Of a stretch of 64,000 bases of DNA, positions 46,711 to 58,750 are shown piece after piece (within the stretch, counting starts at the first letter, position 1; each line of letters opens with the position of its first letter). Source of the stretch: Gordionus sp. m RMFG-2023 (Eukaryota > Nematomorpha > Gordioida > Chordodea > Parachordodidae). The position numbers and the translations under genes are program-made. The notes under the pieces are model-generated. The model had not been told where the DNA came from. It worked only from the letters and a program-made list of their open reading frames with translations, and did no database searches. Location: the NCBI RefSeq assembly GCF_954871325.1, contig NC_088776.1, forward strand, positions 59,916,954-59,980,953, given 5' to 3'.

Positions 46711-49020
46711 TTCTTTTTTCCCCCTTTTATATATATTCCTCAGTCTTTCAATCTTTTATTTACTTTAACCATTACATTTATTAAAACAAATGACCAACCT
46801 CTACCAAACACCAACCAACCCTAAAAACCTTTATGCCCATTTTTTCCTCTCATATTTAATAACCTTATCTTTACAACATCATTATTCTCAGCATATTATT
46901 TCTTCTTACTCTCTGTCACATCCCCATTCTCTACACAATTATTCAAACCTTTCCTTATCCACATAATGGTACACTATCCCGTTAAAAGTTACCAAACCTG
47001 GCCTCTTCACCAAACACAAAACCAATGGCATCGTTTGTCCTGAGTCCGGAAAACAACCTTCTACTTCCTTCCTAAACCCCCTTTCCATTTTTTCTACTCA
47101 CAGATACTCTTCCACCTCATCACGTCCACATACAAACCACATCAGTCACATTTATTCCCCCCAAGATATCACCCATGGCGATATCATCAACTTCCTAAAA
47201 TCCGACAAATCTCCCATTATCTCTAGAATTCCTAAAGGCTCCAGAGTACAAGTAACCAAAGCCCTCTCCACATGCCTTCAATTATTATTAAATAACCTCC
47301 TCCTTCGATCATTGGCTCAAACTCTTCACATTTTCCTTCACGACTCTCCAACCCCCCAATCCAGAGATTCAGAAATCTCTAACCCAACAAATTAAGGACG
47401 CAACCTTACATCCCCTCACCCTCACAACCAAAACATCTTCTCATGTACCCATAAAACTTTCCAACCTACAAATAAAGGCAAAGTTAATTTCCAACAAAAT
47501 TAACAACTTAAACAATCCGCTCTTCGCTTAGTAGTTTCTAATGATTCATTTGCTACTAGTAACGAAGAAAGTTTTAACAAACTCAAACTAAAGCACCCCT
47601 CCGGACAGCGTCTACATGACAGGATTTTCACTGGATGCAAACCCTCTTCAAAAACCTTCGCCCTAAAAAAATCCCCGCCTTTGGCGGCATTGTTTTCTTA
47701 TTATTGTTTTTACCTTTTAAATTTATTGATACTCTTTTCAGAGAATTTATAAAGGAAAACTTAAATTAATCTATCTCTACTACCAACTATCGATATTTTG
47801 TGAATATAAATAATTTATTTTTTAGATAAATTAAAACCTCCATCATTTACAATGAATTAATTATTATGGCATTATGAGCTTGCTGAAATGATAGCAGAAA
47901 TTATTTGGAAATTTAATAGATAACCCCCCAAAAAATTTATCTTACCACCATTAAAGCAGCCTACCCCTTACTCCCATTAAAGCAGCTTTCCCCCTACCCC
48001 TCTCAAAAAAAATAGGATGCAAACTGTTCCTACCCCTCTCGCTCATGTAGACGCTGCCTCCGGAGTTGATTTCATACCTCCACCTTCTCCCAATAGTTTT
48101 CCTTCTGATTTTACCCCGCCGAGGTGCGTAAATCTATTATATCCTTTCATCACGACTCTTCTCCCGGTTACGATGGACTTGGTCCCATCTTCCTCCAGGA
48201 TCTCACATCCCTCTCATAGTCAGCCAGATCCCAATTTTACAAAATTTAACAACATTTTGTAACAAAATAGCACACGGCCTCGTTCCCGAGTCCATCAGAC
48301 CACTCTTATTCGGTGCTAAACTAATCGCACTCGAAAAACTTAATAAGGATATCCGCCCAATTACAATCGGAACCGTATTTCGCCGTCTTGTCGCTAAATT
48401 AATATCTTCCAAAATTAAGGACAACGCAGCCTTAATTCTAGCTCCTCATCAACTTGGAATCGGCATCCAAGGAGGCTGCAAAATAGCCGCACACGCTACT
48501 CGTATCCATCTCCAAACCAACCCAAGTAACAAAATCCAAATTGATTTCTCTAACGCCTTCTTCCATTCGCCGCTCTCACTTTCTCCCACAAATGTACCAC
48601 TCATTCCCCATCGTTTCTCAATTCTTCCATTCTTGCTACTCCAAGCCATCTCATCTCAAATTCAACAACTATTTATTTTCATCATCTGAAGGGATCCAAC
48701 AAGGCGATCCTTTATCGATACTTTCTGCATTGGAATCAACGAAATAGTCAGAAACATTTTTTCCAACTGCAATCTCCCTCTTAAAACTTGGTACATTGAT
48801 GACGGAATACTCTGCGGTCCCCCTAATGAGGTTGCTAAGGCACTCACCATTATCAAAACCCATTCAACCACAACTTCCACAAAACCGAACTCACATCCTT
48901 CAGTCATCTAGGCTCTCCAGTCGGTGGCCTGGAATCCATCAATTACTTCTTAACTAACGCATCATCCAGCTTACTTCATTTCAAAAACATCTCTAAGTTT
49001 CTCCTCCCACATCAGTGTTT
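46711..49020 (+). pseudogene. REL-type non-LTR element: 5' region and reverse transcriptase, decayed
   Basis: The longest piece of the family. In order: leader and N-terminus to about 47110 (KTNGIVCPESGK); GDIINFLKSDKSPIISRIPK with SRVQVTKALSTCLQLLLNN and DHWLKLF to about 47330; ALRLVVSNDSFATSNEESF with NKLKLKHP at 47520-47605; an inserted 372-bp element; PPPSPNSF; EVRKSIISFHHDSSPGYDGL (about 48121); then reverse transcriptase motifs RPITIGTVFRRLVAK, APHQLGIGIQGG, IQIDFSNAFFHS (motif A aspartate), QQGDPLS (motif B), TWYIDDGILCG (motif C, YIDD) and HLGSPVGG near 48910-48935. The catalytic residues remain but frames change many times, so no enzyme is made. Homology stops near 49020; the linker, knuckle and endonuclease are missing. 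Confidence 0.85.
47643..48014. mobile_element. 372-bp insertion in the retroelement with 10-bp direct flanks
   Basis: GGATGCAAAC occurs at 47633-47642 and again at 48015-48024, bracketing a segment whose interior is AT-rich and unrelated to the retroelement. It begins CCTCTTCAAAAACC, contains CCCCGCCTTTGGCGG (a small hairpin), two copies of CCCATTAAAGCAGC near its end, and finishes CTCAAAAAAAATA. The A-rich end and the duplication suggest a short retroposed element (SINE-like) on the + strand. No pol III boxes were identified. Confidence 0.6.
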
Positions 49021-49680
49021 TTTTTAAATAATAATTATTCATAAGAAAATTTTTAGAAAATGATCTCCTCATCACACATTTAAATATTTTTCTAAAATGA
49101 AGATGTTTAGATTTTACATAATCTTTAGTCTTCTAAGCTTTAAATTTCAAAAACTTTTTAACACATTAAGTATTACTTATAAGAGTTATATTAATTTTAT
49201 AATTTTTTTAATCAATCATATGATTTTTATCTTTTAAATCTTTTAATTCTTATGTTTCAATTACATTTTGATATATACTAATTATAGTTTTATTTTCTTG
49301 TTTAGGATTTTTAATTTTTGTAATATTTTTTAATTATGCCTAATCATCTTTAGGTAATTCAACTAATTTTTACAATTAGTCATAATTCAAGAAATTAAAA
49401 ATATCAATATGCATTTCACTAAGAAATTCAACTGTTAATTCATTATTTAGTAAATATTTTTTAAGGGTTTTATGTATTCAAATATGTCCATTATGATTGA
49501 TTTACATTTAAGTTATTTTAATAAGTTAATTTATTACCATGCCTTTATCTCGGCATAAAATTTTAATTTATAATAACTTTTCTTCTTACGTGGATTTAGA
49601 ATTATTAGTAAATCATTATTGATTTCACTATATAGAATTCATAGCCTATCGTTCAACTTCCATATCAGTTCTTTCTAGGT
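49021..49680. other. Gene-free AT-rich DNA
   Basis: Nothing recognised. Confidence 0.4.
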
Positions 49681-49699
49681 TGTCACATTAAGTTGTGCT

Positions 49700-49885
49700 G
49701 GTTATCATATTCCAGTCTAACACGCAGAGCCGGCTACACCATGAAGAAAGAAGCTTTTGGCGTGAAAGAACGTGCTAGGGAATTTTCTTGGTTCTTGGTC
49801 ATCTCATTAGGTTAGGTAGTCATCTCATTCAAGTCTACAACCCAGAGCCGGGGCACCATGAAGAAAGAAGAAGGACATCCTCGGA
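49700..49885. repeat. 117-bp direct repeat
   Basis: GAGCCGG at 49727 and 49844 lies in two copies of a segment ending CACCATGAAGAAAGAAG, with GTCATCTCATT-type sequence before the second. Less AT-rich than the neighbourhood, directly upstream of the GCGAA array. Confidence 0.75.
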
Positions 49886-49934
49886 ACACTAAAATAAAGA
49901 ATGTTTTAAAATGTTCATTTATTGGTTCCATGTC

Positions 49935-50385
49935 AATTCAGCGAAACCTTTATCGCGAAACACTTTTCGCGAAACTTTTATCGCGAATCCAAAATAGCGA
50001 ATACTATTCCGCGAATGCAATATCGCGAATTTTTTATAGCGAACTTTATAGCGAAACCTTTATAGCGAATACATTACAGCGAATACATTACCGCGAATAC
50101 AATATCGCGAATTTTTTATAGCGAAATCTTAAATGCGAATACATTACCGCGAAACTTTTATCGCGAATCAAAAATCGCGAAAAATTTTATAGCGAAATCT
50201 TTATCGCGAAATCTATAAAGCGAATACATTACCGCAACTTTAATTGCGAATCAATAATCATGGAAAAATTTTTATAGAGAAGTTATTATCACGAAACCCA
50301 AATCGCGAAGACAATGTAACGACAATTATTTCGCGAAACATATATCGCGAAGATATTGTAGAGAATTTAATATCGCAATAATTGT
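49935..50385 (+). repeat. GCGAA minisatellite, ~15-bp period
   Basis: About 30 units of the type GCGAAxxTTTATC recur with roughly 15-bp spacing, many containing the palindrome TCGCGA. Sequence between anchors is variable (TTTTTTATA, TACATTACC, CCTTTATA). The 87-codon frame at 49858 is a repeat artefact. Confidence 0.9.
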
Positions 50386-52961
50386 TAATAATGTCTAATT
50401 TATTTTGAATCACTTTTTTATAATTAAATTATTTGAATAATATTTTTTTTTAAATAGGTTGAAGATCGATTCACAATGCTAGTTTGTAATTTTCTTGTAC
50501 CTTAAAAATGAAATTTGTTATTGAAATCACTTTTTCGCTATCCTATCCTTTTCTTCGAAGTTCTTATTTTATAATAATCGCGCACAAAGAACTCAGCTTT
50601 ATCAATATATTAATCATTGAGTTTATTAGTTAAATCTTGATATTTACTGGCGAAATTGATAGCTGGGTAGCATTCCTATTTATTGTCTAATGACTTATTT
50701 ATAAATTTATTAATCAATTTTGGGCAAGGGTTAGCAAATCAGTCAACTAACCAGTCAAATGACTAGATTTTGACGGGTCAATCATAAATTTCAGAAATAA
50801 AAGCGGCTTGTTTAATAGAAAATCATGAGGAAAGCATTAACTCATAAGAAGGAATCAGATTTCAATCTCAAGCAGTGGAATTAGCTTTTACCACAATGGC
50901 CAAGAGAAGTGGCATTACTAACAATTCCTTGATCTACTTCTTCTTCAGAAAGAAATTGGTCGATTTGTGTGAATAATCTTACTAAAACAGAACGATTGTA
51001 GATTTAGACAAAAAGAAAATTGATTAAAAATATTAAGGAAAATGATAATATTCAATATAAAAAAATATTTATTTGATTTTAACCATATTTGACCGGTCAA
51101 ATGCACAACCGTGGTTTTGGCAGTCACTATTCTTAAACAGTGTAGATGAATAAAGTCTACAACATTAATGTTTAGAATGTCAATTTTGAATGAAAATTCA
51201 AAAATTAATTACATCTAAGTGAAATAAGGGATTTGAAAATATTTTTTAAGCTTATTATTTTACGATCTTTACATCTTTTTATCTTTTCCGTTTATTTGGG
51301 AAAGGGGGGGGGGCGTGATTTAGTATAATATCTCGGCATGAATCTCAATTAATTTAAATATAATATTTTGATTTGGGTTCTTATTGAAGTTTAAATAATT
51401 TTAAAATATAATAAAAAAAATAGCTACACTAATAAAAATTAACTTAATGACATAATTGATAAATTATAACTATTAAAAAAAAGGTATTGCTGAAATTTAA
51501 AAAAAAAATTTTTCTCGTCTACGTTTAAAATTTAGCTATTTACATAAGACTCATTCAAATACAGATTTTATGAGGGAATTTACAAATTGTTTTATATGTG
51601 ACGCAGTCTTTCTCTACCACATCAATCCCCCGATTAATATTTCAAAAATAACTACCTTTCGTCAAGCATTATAAATTATTTTAAAATTCATATTCCTAGC
51701 CCTTGAGTCATATAGTTGTTTTCCCTTACAAATATGATCACTTTTGATGAGCAATATTATTAATAAAATAATATTATAAAATAACACTCAAGTATTACAT
51801 TAAAGGGCAAAGTGTAAACTGAGGATTATATTTTCCGTAGCATGTAAATTTTTTTATATTGGGTGTCCGATGTTTTTTCCGTGGTTATTTTTAACCAGTC
51901 TTTGTCCAAATCAGTGATTCTTTTAAAATTTTACACTTCAGTTATATATTTAGCAAACAAACTATTGGCTTAGACGATATGATGTGACAATGCTCTACTT
52001 TTTCCTTCACATCAATAAATAAAAAAATCATTTTTAAAAACTTTTTATAATGAAATTGATTTTGTAAGGATATTTATTCTAAATGTGAATTAGATATCAA
52101 AAAATATGGCCATTAAAATAAGATAATACTTGTTATTGCCAATACCTATTTTAATTTAAAAAAAGGACTGAGGAGATTATATTCATGGGCTTGTATACAT
52201 ATCTATAAATGATCAACCCTCTCAAAACTTTTAACCACCTACCAAATAAAAATAATTAAAGAAAAGAAAATACCATTCATCCCTTTCCAATTTTATTCAA
52301 ATAATGATAATTGTTTAATACTAACTACCCCCCTCTAATTTTAATTATGCTCCTCCAATGAGTTCACAGTTCAAGTTACGATGGAAAAAATTGGTTGAAT
52401 TAATTTTGTTATATTGTAGCTCTAAAATTCCTTAAGGTTCATAATTATTTAAATATTGGCATTTTGTTAACTTTTTTTAACATAATATATTCTCATTTGA
52501 TTTGATAACAATGTAATTGAGCTTAGGTGGCTTCATGTCATGAATAATAAAAATAAAACTAAAATTAAAATACATCATTTTTTTTGGTTATATTTTTTTT
52601 ATAAATATTTTTATTTAAGAATGGCATTAAAAATTAAAAAACTCGCTGAATAATTATAAATCTAAATTTTTTTATGAAAACTAGATCTAAGAAATTGTAA
52701 GAAATGTATATAAGATGTCTTACCTTTCACTTATTACAAAGAACTTATAAGAATTTTGAGTTATTTTCTCTAAAACATCCACCAATAATTTTAAGATCAT
52801 TCTTCGTTAAGCTTTATTTTAATTGTATGCGGTTTTAGAGGAAATAATTAAAATGCTAATGAAATTTTAAACGATTTATTATATGGAGAATATGGTGAAA
52901 ATAACTATTATCAGCTTGGATTTTACAGTTTATAAAATAGTTTTTAAATAAGTGTTATGAC
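50386..52961. other. Gene-free AT-rich DNA with a poly-G tract
   Basis: A run of G interrupted once lies at 51300-51314 and a C-rich tract at 52328-52334. The 60-codon - strand frame at 50945 shows no domain. Confidence 0.4.
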
Positions 52962-53364
52962 CAGTGGCATAGACAAGGGGGAAGAGCTAAATCTCCCTCA
53001 CTGGGAAATATGATTAATGACAACTTTCTTTTAAATTGATTAATCCATATTCTAAATAAAATTATCTCAGAAAATTCTTATTTAAAAAACAACATAAAAA
53101 AATCTTACAAATCTAGGAATAAACAATACCATCTCGACAAAATTTTCGGAATAAATTATTTCAGTTGCTTAAATCATAGAGTTGCCAAAATTTTGTTACT
53201 AATAGATTTTTTCCTTTTACTAGCTATTATACTTGTTTAAGTACTCAATTAGTACTAATAAAGCAAGAAATATTGATATAATTTACAATTAGTTCGTAGA
53301 ACTATCCAGCAACCAAATTTAACGGCGATGATATTAAGATATATAAATCCTGTCTATGCCACTT
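52962..53364. mobile_element. Non-autonomous hAT-like element, 403 bp
   Basis: The termini CAGTGGCATAGACAAGG and (reverse complement of the right end) AAGTGGCATAGACAGG are inverted repeats of the CAGTGGC type typical of hAT transposons. Flanks GTTATGAC (52954-52961) and GTTCTGAT (53365-53372) agree at 6 of 8. A G-rich subterminus (GGGGGAAGAGC) follows the left end. No transposase is encoded. Confidence 0.75.
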
Positions 53365-53372
53365 GTTCTGAT

Positions 53373-54600
53373 ACACAAGTTGAAGCGTATAAAGAAATTA
53401 CTCAGAATTATCAAACTATTATGGTAATTATAGATATAAATATCTTAAACCTATGATATTGAAAGAAGTTCGAATATTTTGAAAGAATTAAATAAAAATG
53501 TAAATATAAACCTTCCTGATATTGGATATTTTCTTTAGAACATTTTCTATTTATTTTCAAAATATCCTGATTTATTTTAATTCCATTTTATTAGAAAAAT
53601 GAGTAAAAGTGCTTACAAATTAAGAAGGAGCGTTTAGAGGTGTTTTCATAAAAACGCTGTGATTTAAATTGAACTGGTATTATTTTATAAAATGATGAAA
53701 ACTATTATACGTTTTTTTAATTTTTATATTTTAGTTAGACTTGTGAAATAAGCAAAAATAAAAAACTAAAATAACTGAAGATCTAAGGATTTATTTCCAT
53801 AATTTATTCTTCATAAATATTACAAATTTATGTAATTCAATAGAATATTTTGAATTTTTTTTTTGATTAATCATAACTTTGCAGTTATTTCTATTTATTA
53901 AAATGGGAAAAGAAGAAAAAGGAGAGGTCAAAATTTTCAAATGAATTAGTTACTATTATATCAGAATATCGATGTGCATTTACTAAAATTTATAATTAGA
54001 AGGCATTAATTATCAGTAAAATCTTTTATAATTTTTAAAAATAATCTAAGAAAATCAATAAAAAATTCTTAGCTTTCAGTTTAATTTTTTATCAAGATTG
54101 AAAAAAAGGTATATCAGAAAATTTTCTCTAAATGACATAAAGCATACGGGAGGGGGTTAACGTTAACTTATTCTGGTAAAAACTTAACTCAAGTGAAAAT
54201 TTTCATAATTCTTACAATTTACTATTAAATCAAATACTAGATAATTAATCAATTTATTTGAATAAACAATATAAATATATACAATGATAATATAGATATA
54301 TATTTTTAAGGAAAAACAATAATAGTTCTATATAAATTTATATCATTTAAAAATTTAATTATCTATATATATAATAGCCGTAATCAAGAAATGAACGTTT
54401 TTGTATCTTGGTAATATTTTTTTTCTATCAACTTTCCAATTGAGTGAGACCAGAAAGACTAATGTATTTTCTATCACATCAGATAAAGGTTACATGCTTA
54501 TTAAATAAACAATACATAATAAAATATTCTTAAAACATTCGTGTTTATGATTTAAGAAACTTCGGTTGGTAAATTGATATTAAATATATCAATTTCACTT
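53373..54600. other. Gene-free AT-rich DNA
   Basis: Nothing recognised. Confidence 0.4.
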
Positions 54601-54742
54601 AAAATGAATTCGCAATTTTCGAAGTCATGCGCTCGTTATAATAATTTCACGCAAATACGTTCGCGGTAGAAAATTCGCTATAAATGGTTCGCGATTAAAT
54701 TTTCGCTATAACGAGTTCGCGATCAAAGTTTCGCTAAAATAT
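54600..54742 (-). repeat. GCGAA minisatellite, inverted relative to 49935-50385
   Basis: The + strand reads TTCGCTATAAATGG, TTCGCGATTAAAT, TTCGCTATAACGAG and so on at about 14-15-bp spacing, the reverse complement of the array 4.5 kb upstream. It directly abuts the 3' end of the retroelement relic at 54745. Confidence 0.85.
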
Positions 54743-54744
54743 AT

Positions 54745-55155
54745 TAGCTTTGGGTCTCCTGATTTTGTTCTTAAGGTTCTGTCAATCTCTTTAATTAGGC
54801 TAAGAGCCTGACTTCCAAGGGATGTTAAGGATGTCGTGACAACTGGTACGAATTTATATTCATTGGAATATCCATATATTTATTTGTTTTAAAATTTTCA
54901 GTGTATTTTAAAATGTCTTTATTGATGTTGGAGGGTGAGAGGGACGCAGGAGAAATCCCACGAGAAATTGGCCATTCTCCCAATGAATTTGTGTAATTCC
55001 ATCGGGTCGTCTCTCATCCGTAAAGAGACCTCAGGGTTCTAAAGTGGAAGAAAGTCTGCGAAATGTAAAGCTCGTTTTATGAGAGCATTACATCTTTTAT
55101 GCCGGATTGAGCGACCAGTGCTAAAGATGCATTGGAGGCAATGGCGACCTGTTTG
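54745..55155 (-). pseudogene. Diverged REL endonuclease relic
   Basis: On the - strand: RHCLQCIFSTGRSIRHKRCN (the His and Cys ending the zinc knuckle, then GRxxRHxxxN), ALIKRALHFADF, RRPDGITQIHWENGQFLV, SWDFSCVPLT (one frameshift before it) and YKFVPVVTTSLTSLGSQAL with SLIKEIDRTLR. These match RPDGxTxxxWxxGxxLxWDF(T/S)CV and the C-terminal tail of the 20757 copy, but the residues differ enough to be another lineage. The last codons run into the GCGAA array. Confidence 0.75.
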
Positions 55156-56778
55156 ACTTACATGTTATAAATTAAAGTTTGAATATATATTTAAAATTTT
55201 TTTTACCGATTTAGATTAAAACTCTCAAGATATTAATGTTTAAAACATTAAAATAAAGTTTTTTATAAATTCTCAATTGATCAGCTTCTTAGTTATTGAT
55301 TTTTTTAAAGAGATATCACATCTTGATTTACCCCCTCTTCTCAAAATATTATAACTCCCCGCACTCACTAATTTTATCCATATCACCAGTAAGATAAGTA
55401 GAAGCAAATATCTCTCATCCTTCCCTCGTTTATTTGGATAATGCCCCTGATCTTTCAACTGCTTAAAAATATATAATTACAAAATTTTCTTAGGATAATT
55501 TTTTTTTCCTCTCTATCATGTGTATCATTCATGTTTTGAGAAATGCCATATTGTTTTTTCCTTTAAATTTGAGCCACGATATTTAACTATCTTTTAATTA
55601 CAGCAAATTATGTCATTAAATTTTATTAATATTATTCCCTTTTAGAAAACAAACATGATTTTCACCATAAATTACAACGTAATAAATTTTTAATATAAGA
55701 ACAAATCATCAATGTTGTTGCTAAATCCTAATTTTAAATGCCGCTCCTTAACGCAATCGACAATAAAGTACGGCGCTACCGATACTTATCAAAAAAATAG
55801 TACACTATTAGCTGCCATTATTAAAAAGTAGCTTGGCTATTTTTAAGCTATTTTAAAAGAAATAAATTTAAAATAATTTATTTTATTATTTTGTCTATAA
55901 TTTGAAAATCTATATTTATGAAAATATTCATTAATTATAAAATGAATTTATAAATTATATATAATTAAAAAGTAGTTTTCTTATCATTCTTTCAAATTAT
56001 TGACATGAATTCAAAAAATTAAAAACACTATTAAAATTTAAAAATAAATAATTCAAGGTGTTGCCAAAAGTTATGATAATTATTCCCTGCAGTTAAACAC
56101 CTTAATTAATCGCCAACTTTTTTCCCATAAAATTGAAAACATTTATTTCAAACCTAAACTTAGTATCATTTGCCGCCATCTGACACCTAATAATTTTATC
56201 GAGGACAATATAAAGATGATAAATTCCCCAAAATGACTTGTAAATAATTCATGATTGTCCAAGAATTAAATCTTTATAAAGTATTCCATATAAATATCCC
56301 TAATGAGCCAGAACCCTTTTGATCACTTTTAAAATTTTTTTAAGTCGAATTATTTCCGGTTTTCCATAATTATAATTTTTTTCAAAAAAATAATTCATTA
56401 TTTTTAGAACTGACAAAAGACTTTATACATGAAACTCGCAAGGTGCATTAATTTTACAAAATAAAAGCTGAGCATAATATATATTAGTTTTTTTAGTTAA
56501 CTTCAAAATAAAAATAGAAAAAATCTTATTTGAATTATTTTTAATAATTTTGATAAATATATCTAAGCGGTCTTAATTCATTTTTCGCTGCTTTTAGCCT
56601 TGTTAAAAGATAATCAATAAAATTCTCATTTTAAACTTTTCTAAAAGAGGAGTTAAAAGTAATGATTAAGAAGGAAATCTAAAAACAATAATATAGCCTT
56701 TACACGAAAATACTATATTTTAATAATTTGTAAAAATATAATTTCAATCACAATTTAAATTTTTTATATATATTTCAG
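55156..56778. other. Gene-free AT-rich DNA
   Basis: Nothing recognised; the 61-codon - strand frame at 55273 has no domain. Confidence 0.4.
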
Positions 56779-56828
56779 TTACAATGTGAACACCAGAAAG
56801 AGTCACGCACAACCGGCACAAAATGCAG
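56779..56828 (+). other. Possible isolated protein-coding exon (50 bp)
   Basis: Between TATATTTCAG and GTAAAT lies a 50-bp segment, much less AT-rich than its flanks, reading YNVNTRKSHAQPAQNA and ending one base into a codon. It could be an internal exon (starting in phase 2, ending in phase 1) of a gene whose other exons I cannot identify. No homology is recognised. Confidence 0.3.
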
Positions 56829-57800
56829 GTAAATTTTTTTGTTCATTATACATAATTAGTTGGATTTCCATATTTTTATTCGTTAATTTTAGAAATGCTA
56901 CTGACCTTTTCATCTATGCAATCAAGCCCCATGTTGAATTACATCAAAGTATAATAATGCTAATTTATTTTAATGTTTCAATAAGGATATTATACACTAT
57001 ATATTTCCTTTAAAATTTAAGGATGCATCCAAAGTTTATAATATTTCCAAATAAATAATGATTCCCGCATTTATACATTATGCGTCAATTCGATTTCGAA
57101 AATTTCATTAATAAGTTATTTTGACTTAAACGCACCAAAAAGTCTTAAATAATTCAGATATTTTGATAAAACTATCCCAAATAATTTTGGTTTTTTTTAA
57201 CATTATAGTATGGCACATTATATTTTGCCTTTTAAAAAAATATATTTCAATCTGTCTTTTATTTAAGAAATCTTAAGAATAAATGAAGATTTCATGATAT
57301 CCTAATGAAGTTTATAAATACCATACAACAGGAGATAACTTATCTACACTATTATTTATATGCCATGTGAATTGAAAAAAATATAAGGGTTAGAAAAAGC
57401 ACTACTTTTACATTTAACATAATTAAATATATATTTTTTTGTTACCAAATAAGAAATTGAATATCATAGATTGCAAAATTTAATCCAAATTAATTATTTA
57501 CAATTAAGTTTGATACCTGGGGCCTGCTTCAGGCCTAAAGTTAAATTCTCCTATATGATAAAAAAAATAATGCTATTTTTGAAATTATTAATTTTATTTT
57601 ATGGGACTTTTATATTTTTAGCTTAAATCTAATAATAAATATGTATTTTTAACAAATTTAATTTTAATAAATAAAACACAAAAATAAAATTAAGATAACC
57701 ACCTGAATGAAGAGACTGTATATGTAAAAATTGACCCCGAAAATAAAATCCTTGTGGTGATAATCAATAGAGTGGTAAAATAAATAACATATCTATTAAA
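56829..57800. other. Gene-free AT-rich DNA
   Basis: The open frame continuing past the exon-like segment to 57013 is AT-driven. Nothing else recognised. Confidence 0.4.
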
Positions 57801-57987
57801 TATTGTTGCTAAACATTTTGATTTAGATAATCTTTACTTTTATAAAATAATATTAAACAAGTCTCAAAATTTGTTCATAAATTTCCATACCTTTCTGGCC
57901 TCTATAAGCAAAATTTTCCCTTTTATAATATTCTTTGGCTAAAATATTGAGTTAACCGTTTTTAGAACCCTTTAATAATGCTCATTA
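57801..57987 (+). mobile_element. hAT-like MITE, 187 bp, 7/8 target duplication
   Basis: The left end TATTGTTGCTAAACATT is of the family type. The core CCATACCTTTCTGGCCTCTA followed by AAGCAAAATTTTCC aligns with 43033-43066. Flanks CTATTAAA (57793-57800) and CTAGTAAA (57988-57995) differ at one base. The right end (CCCTTTAATAATGCTCATTA) is diverged. Confidence 0.65.
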
Positions 57988-58750
57988 CTAGTAAATTTCA
58001 TATTTAATTTTTTTTAAAATATTTCTGTCATATAATGTCAATGTCCTAAGATGTTATTTCTCGCTTTAATTTCTTTATGGCTATATTTATATTAAGATGT
58101 AAGTGTTCAAAGTTGTTTGTTAGACCGTTTTATCTTATTACTTGCCTTTAAAATAAATATAAAATATAAAAAAATGATTTAGAAGTATAAAAAAACAAGA
58201 AATATATATTTTGAATTATTTGAATTAAGATTTGTAATGAAACCAACATCTGGGGTTTTGAATATAGTAAATTATGCATTGTTGGAATTCTAAACCTTAA
58301 CGTTGAATATCTTTTTGCCCAAAATTATGAAAATCTAGAAGAAATTTATTTACATAACTTTATAATTAGTGTTTGATTATCTTTCTGTAATCAATTATAA
58401 GGGATCATAATTATAACAAATCGGATATTATATATAAATAATTTTAATTATAAAATTTGGTGTTGGATTACTTTTTGCTTTAAAATAAAGATATATGCAT
58501 AATTTGATTGTTGAGTTTAGAGCCTTTTTAGATAAAAATTTAAATAATAAATATAATAAAATATCGATTTTGAAACAATTAATTTATTCATAATTATTAA
58601 TTATATAATAATAAATTAACAGCAAAAACATAATAAAAAAAAAGTTAACAATAAAATTGTAAAAAAAACTAAAATAAAATTAAACATTTTAAAAAAGATT
58701 CTTTCTCAAAATCATATATTTATTTGCATATATAATAATACTCGTATAAT
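57988..58750. other. Gene-free AT-rich DNA
   Basis: Nothing recognised. Confidence 0.4.

Noticed and set aside
48203-48907. Several overlapping 64-81-codon frames on the - strand
   Set aside because: Antisense shadows of the reverse transcriptase relic, whose motifs lie on the + strand.
55273-57013. Short frames at 55273 (-) and 56786 (+) as stand-alone genes
   Set aside because: AT-driven frames without domains, promoter or conserved start; only the 50-bp exon-like part at 56779 was kept, at low confidence.
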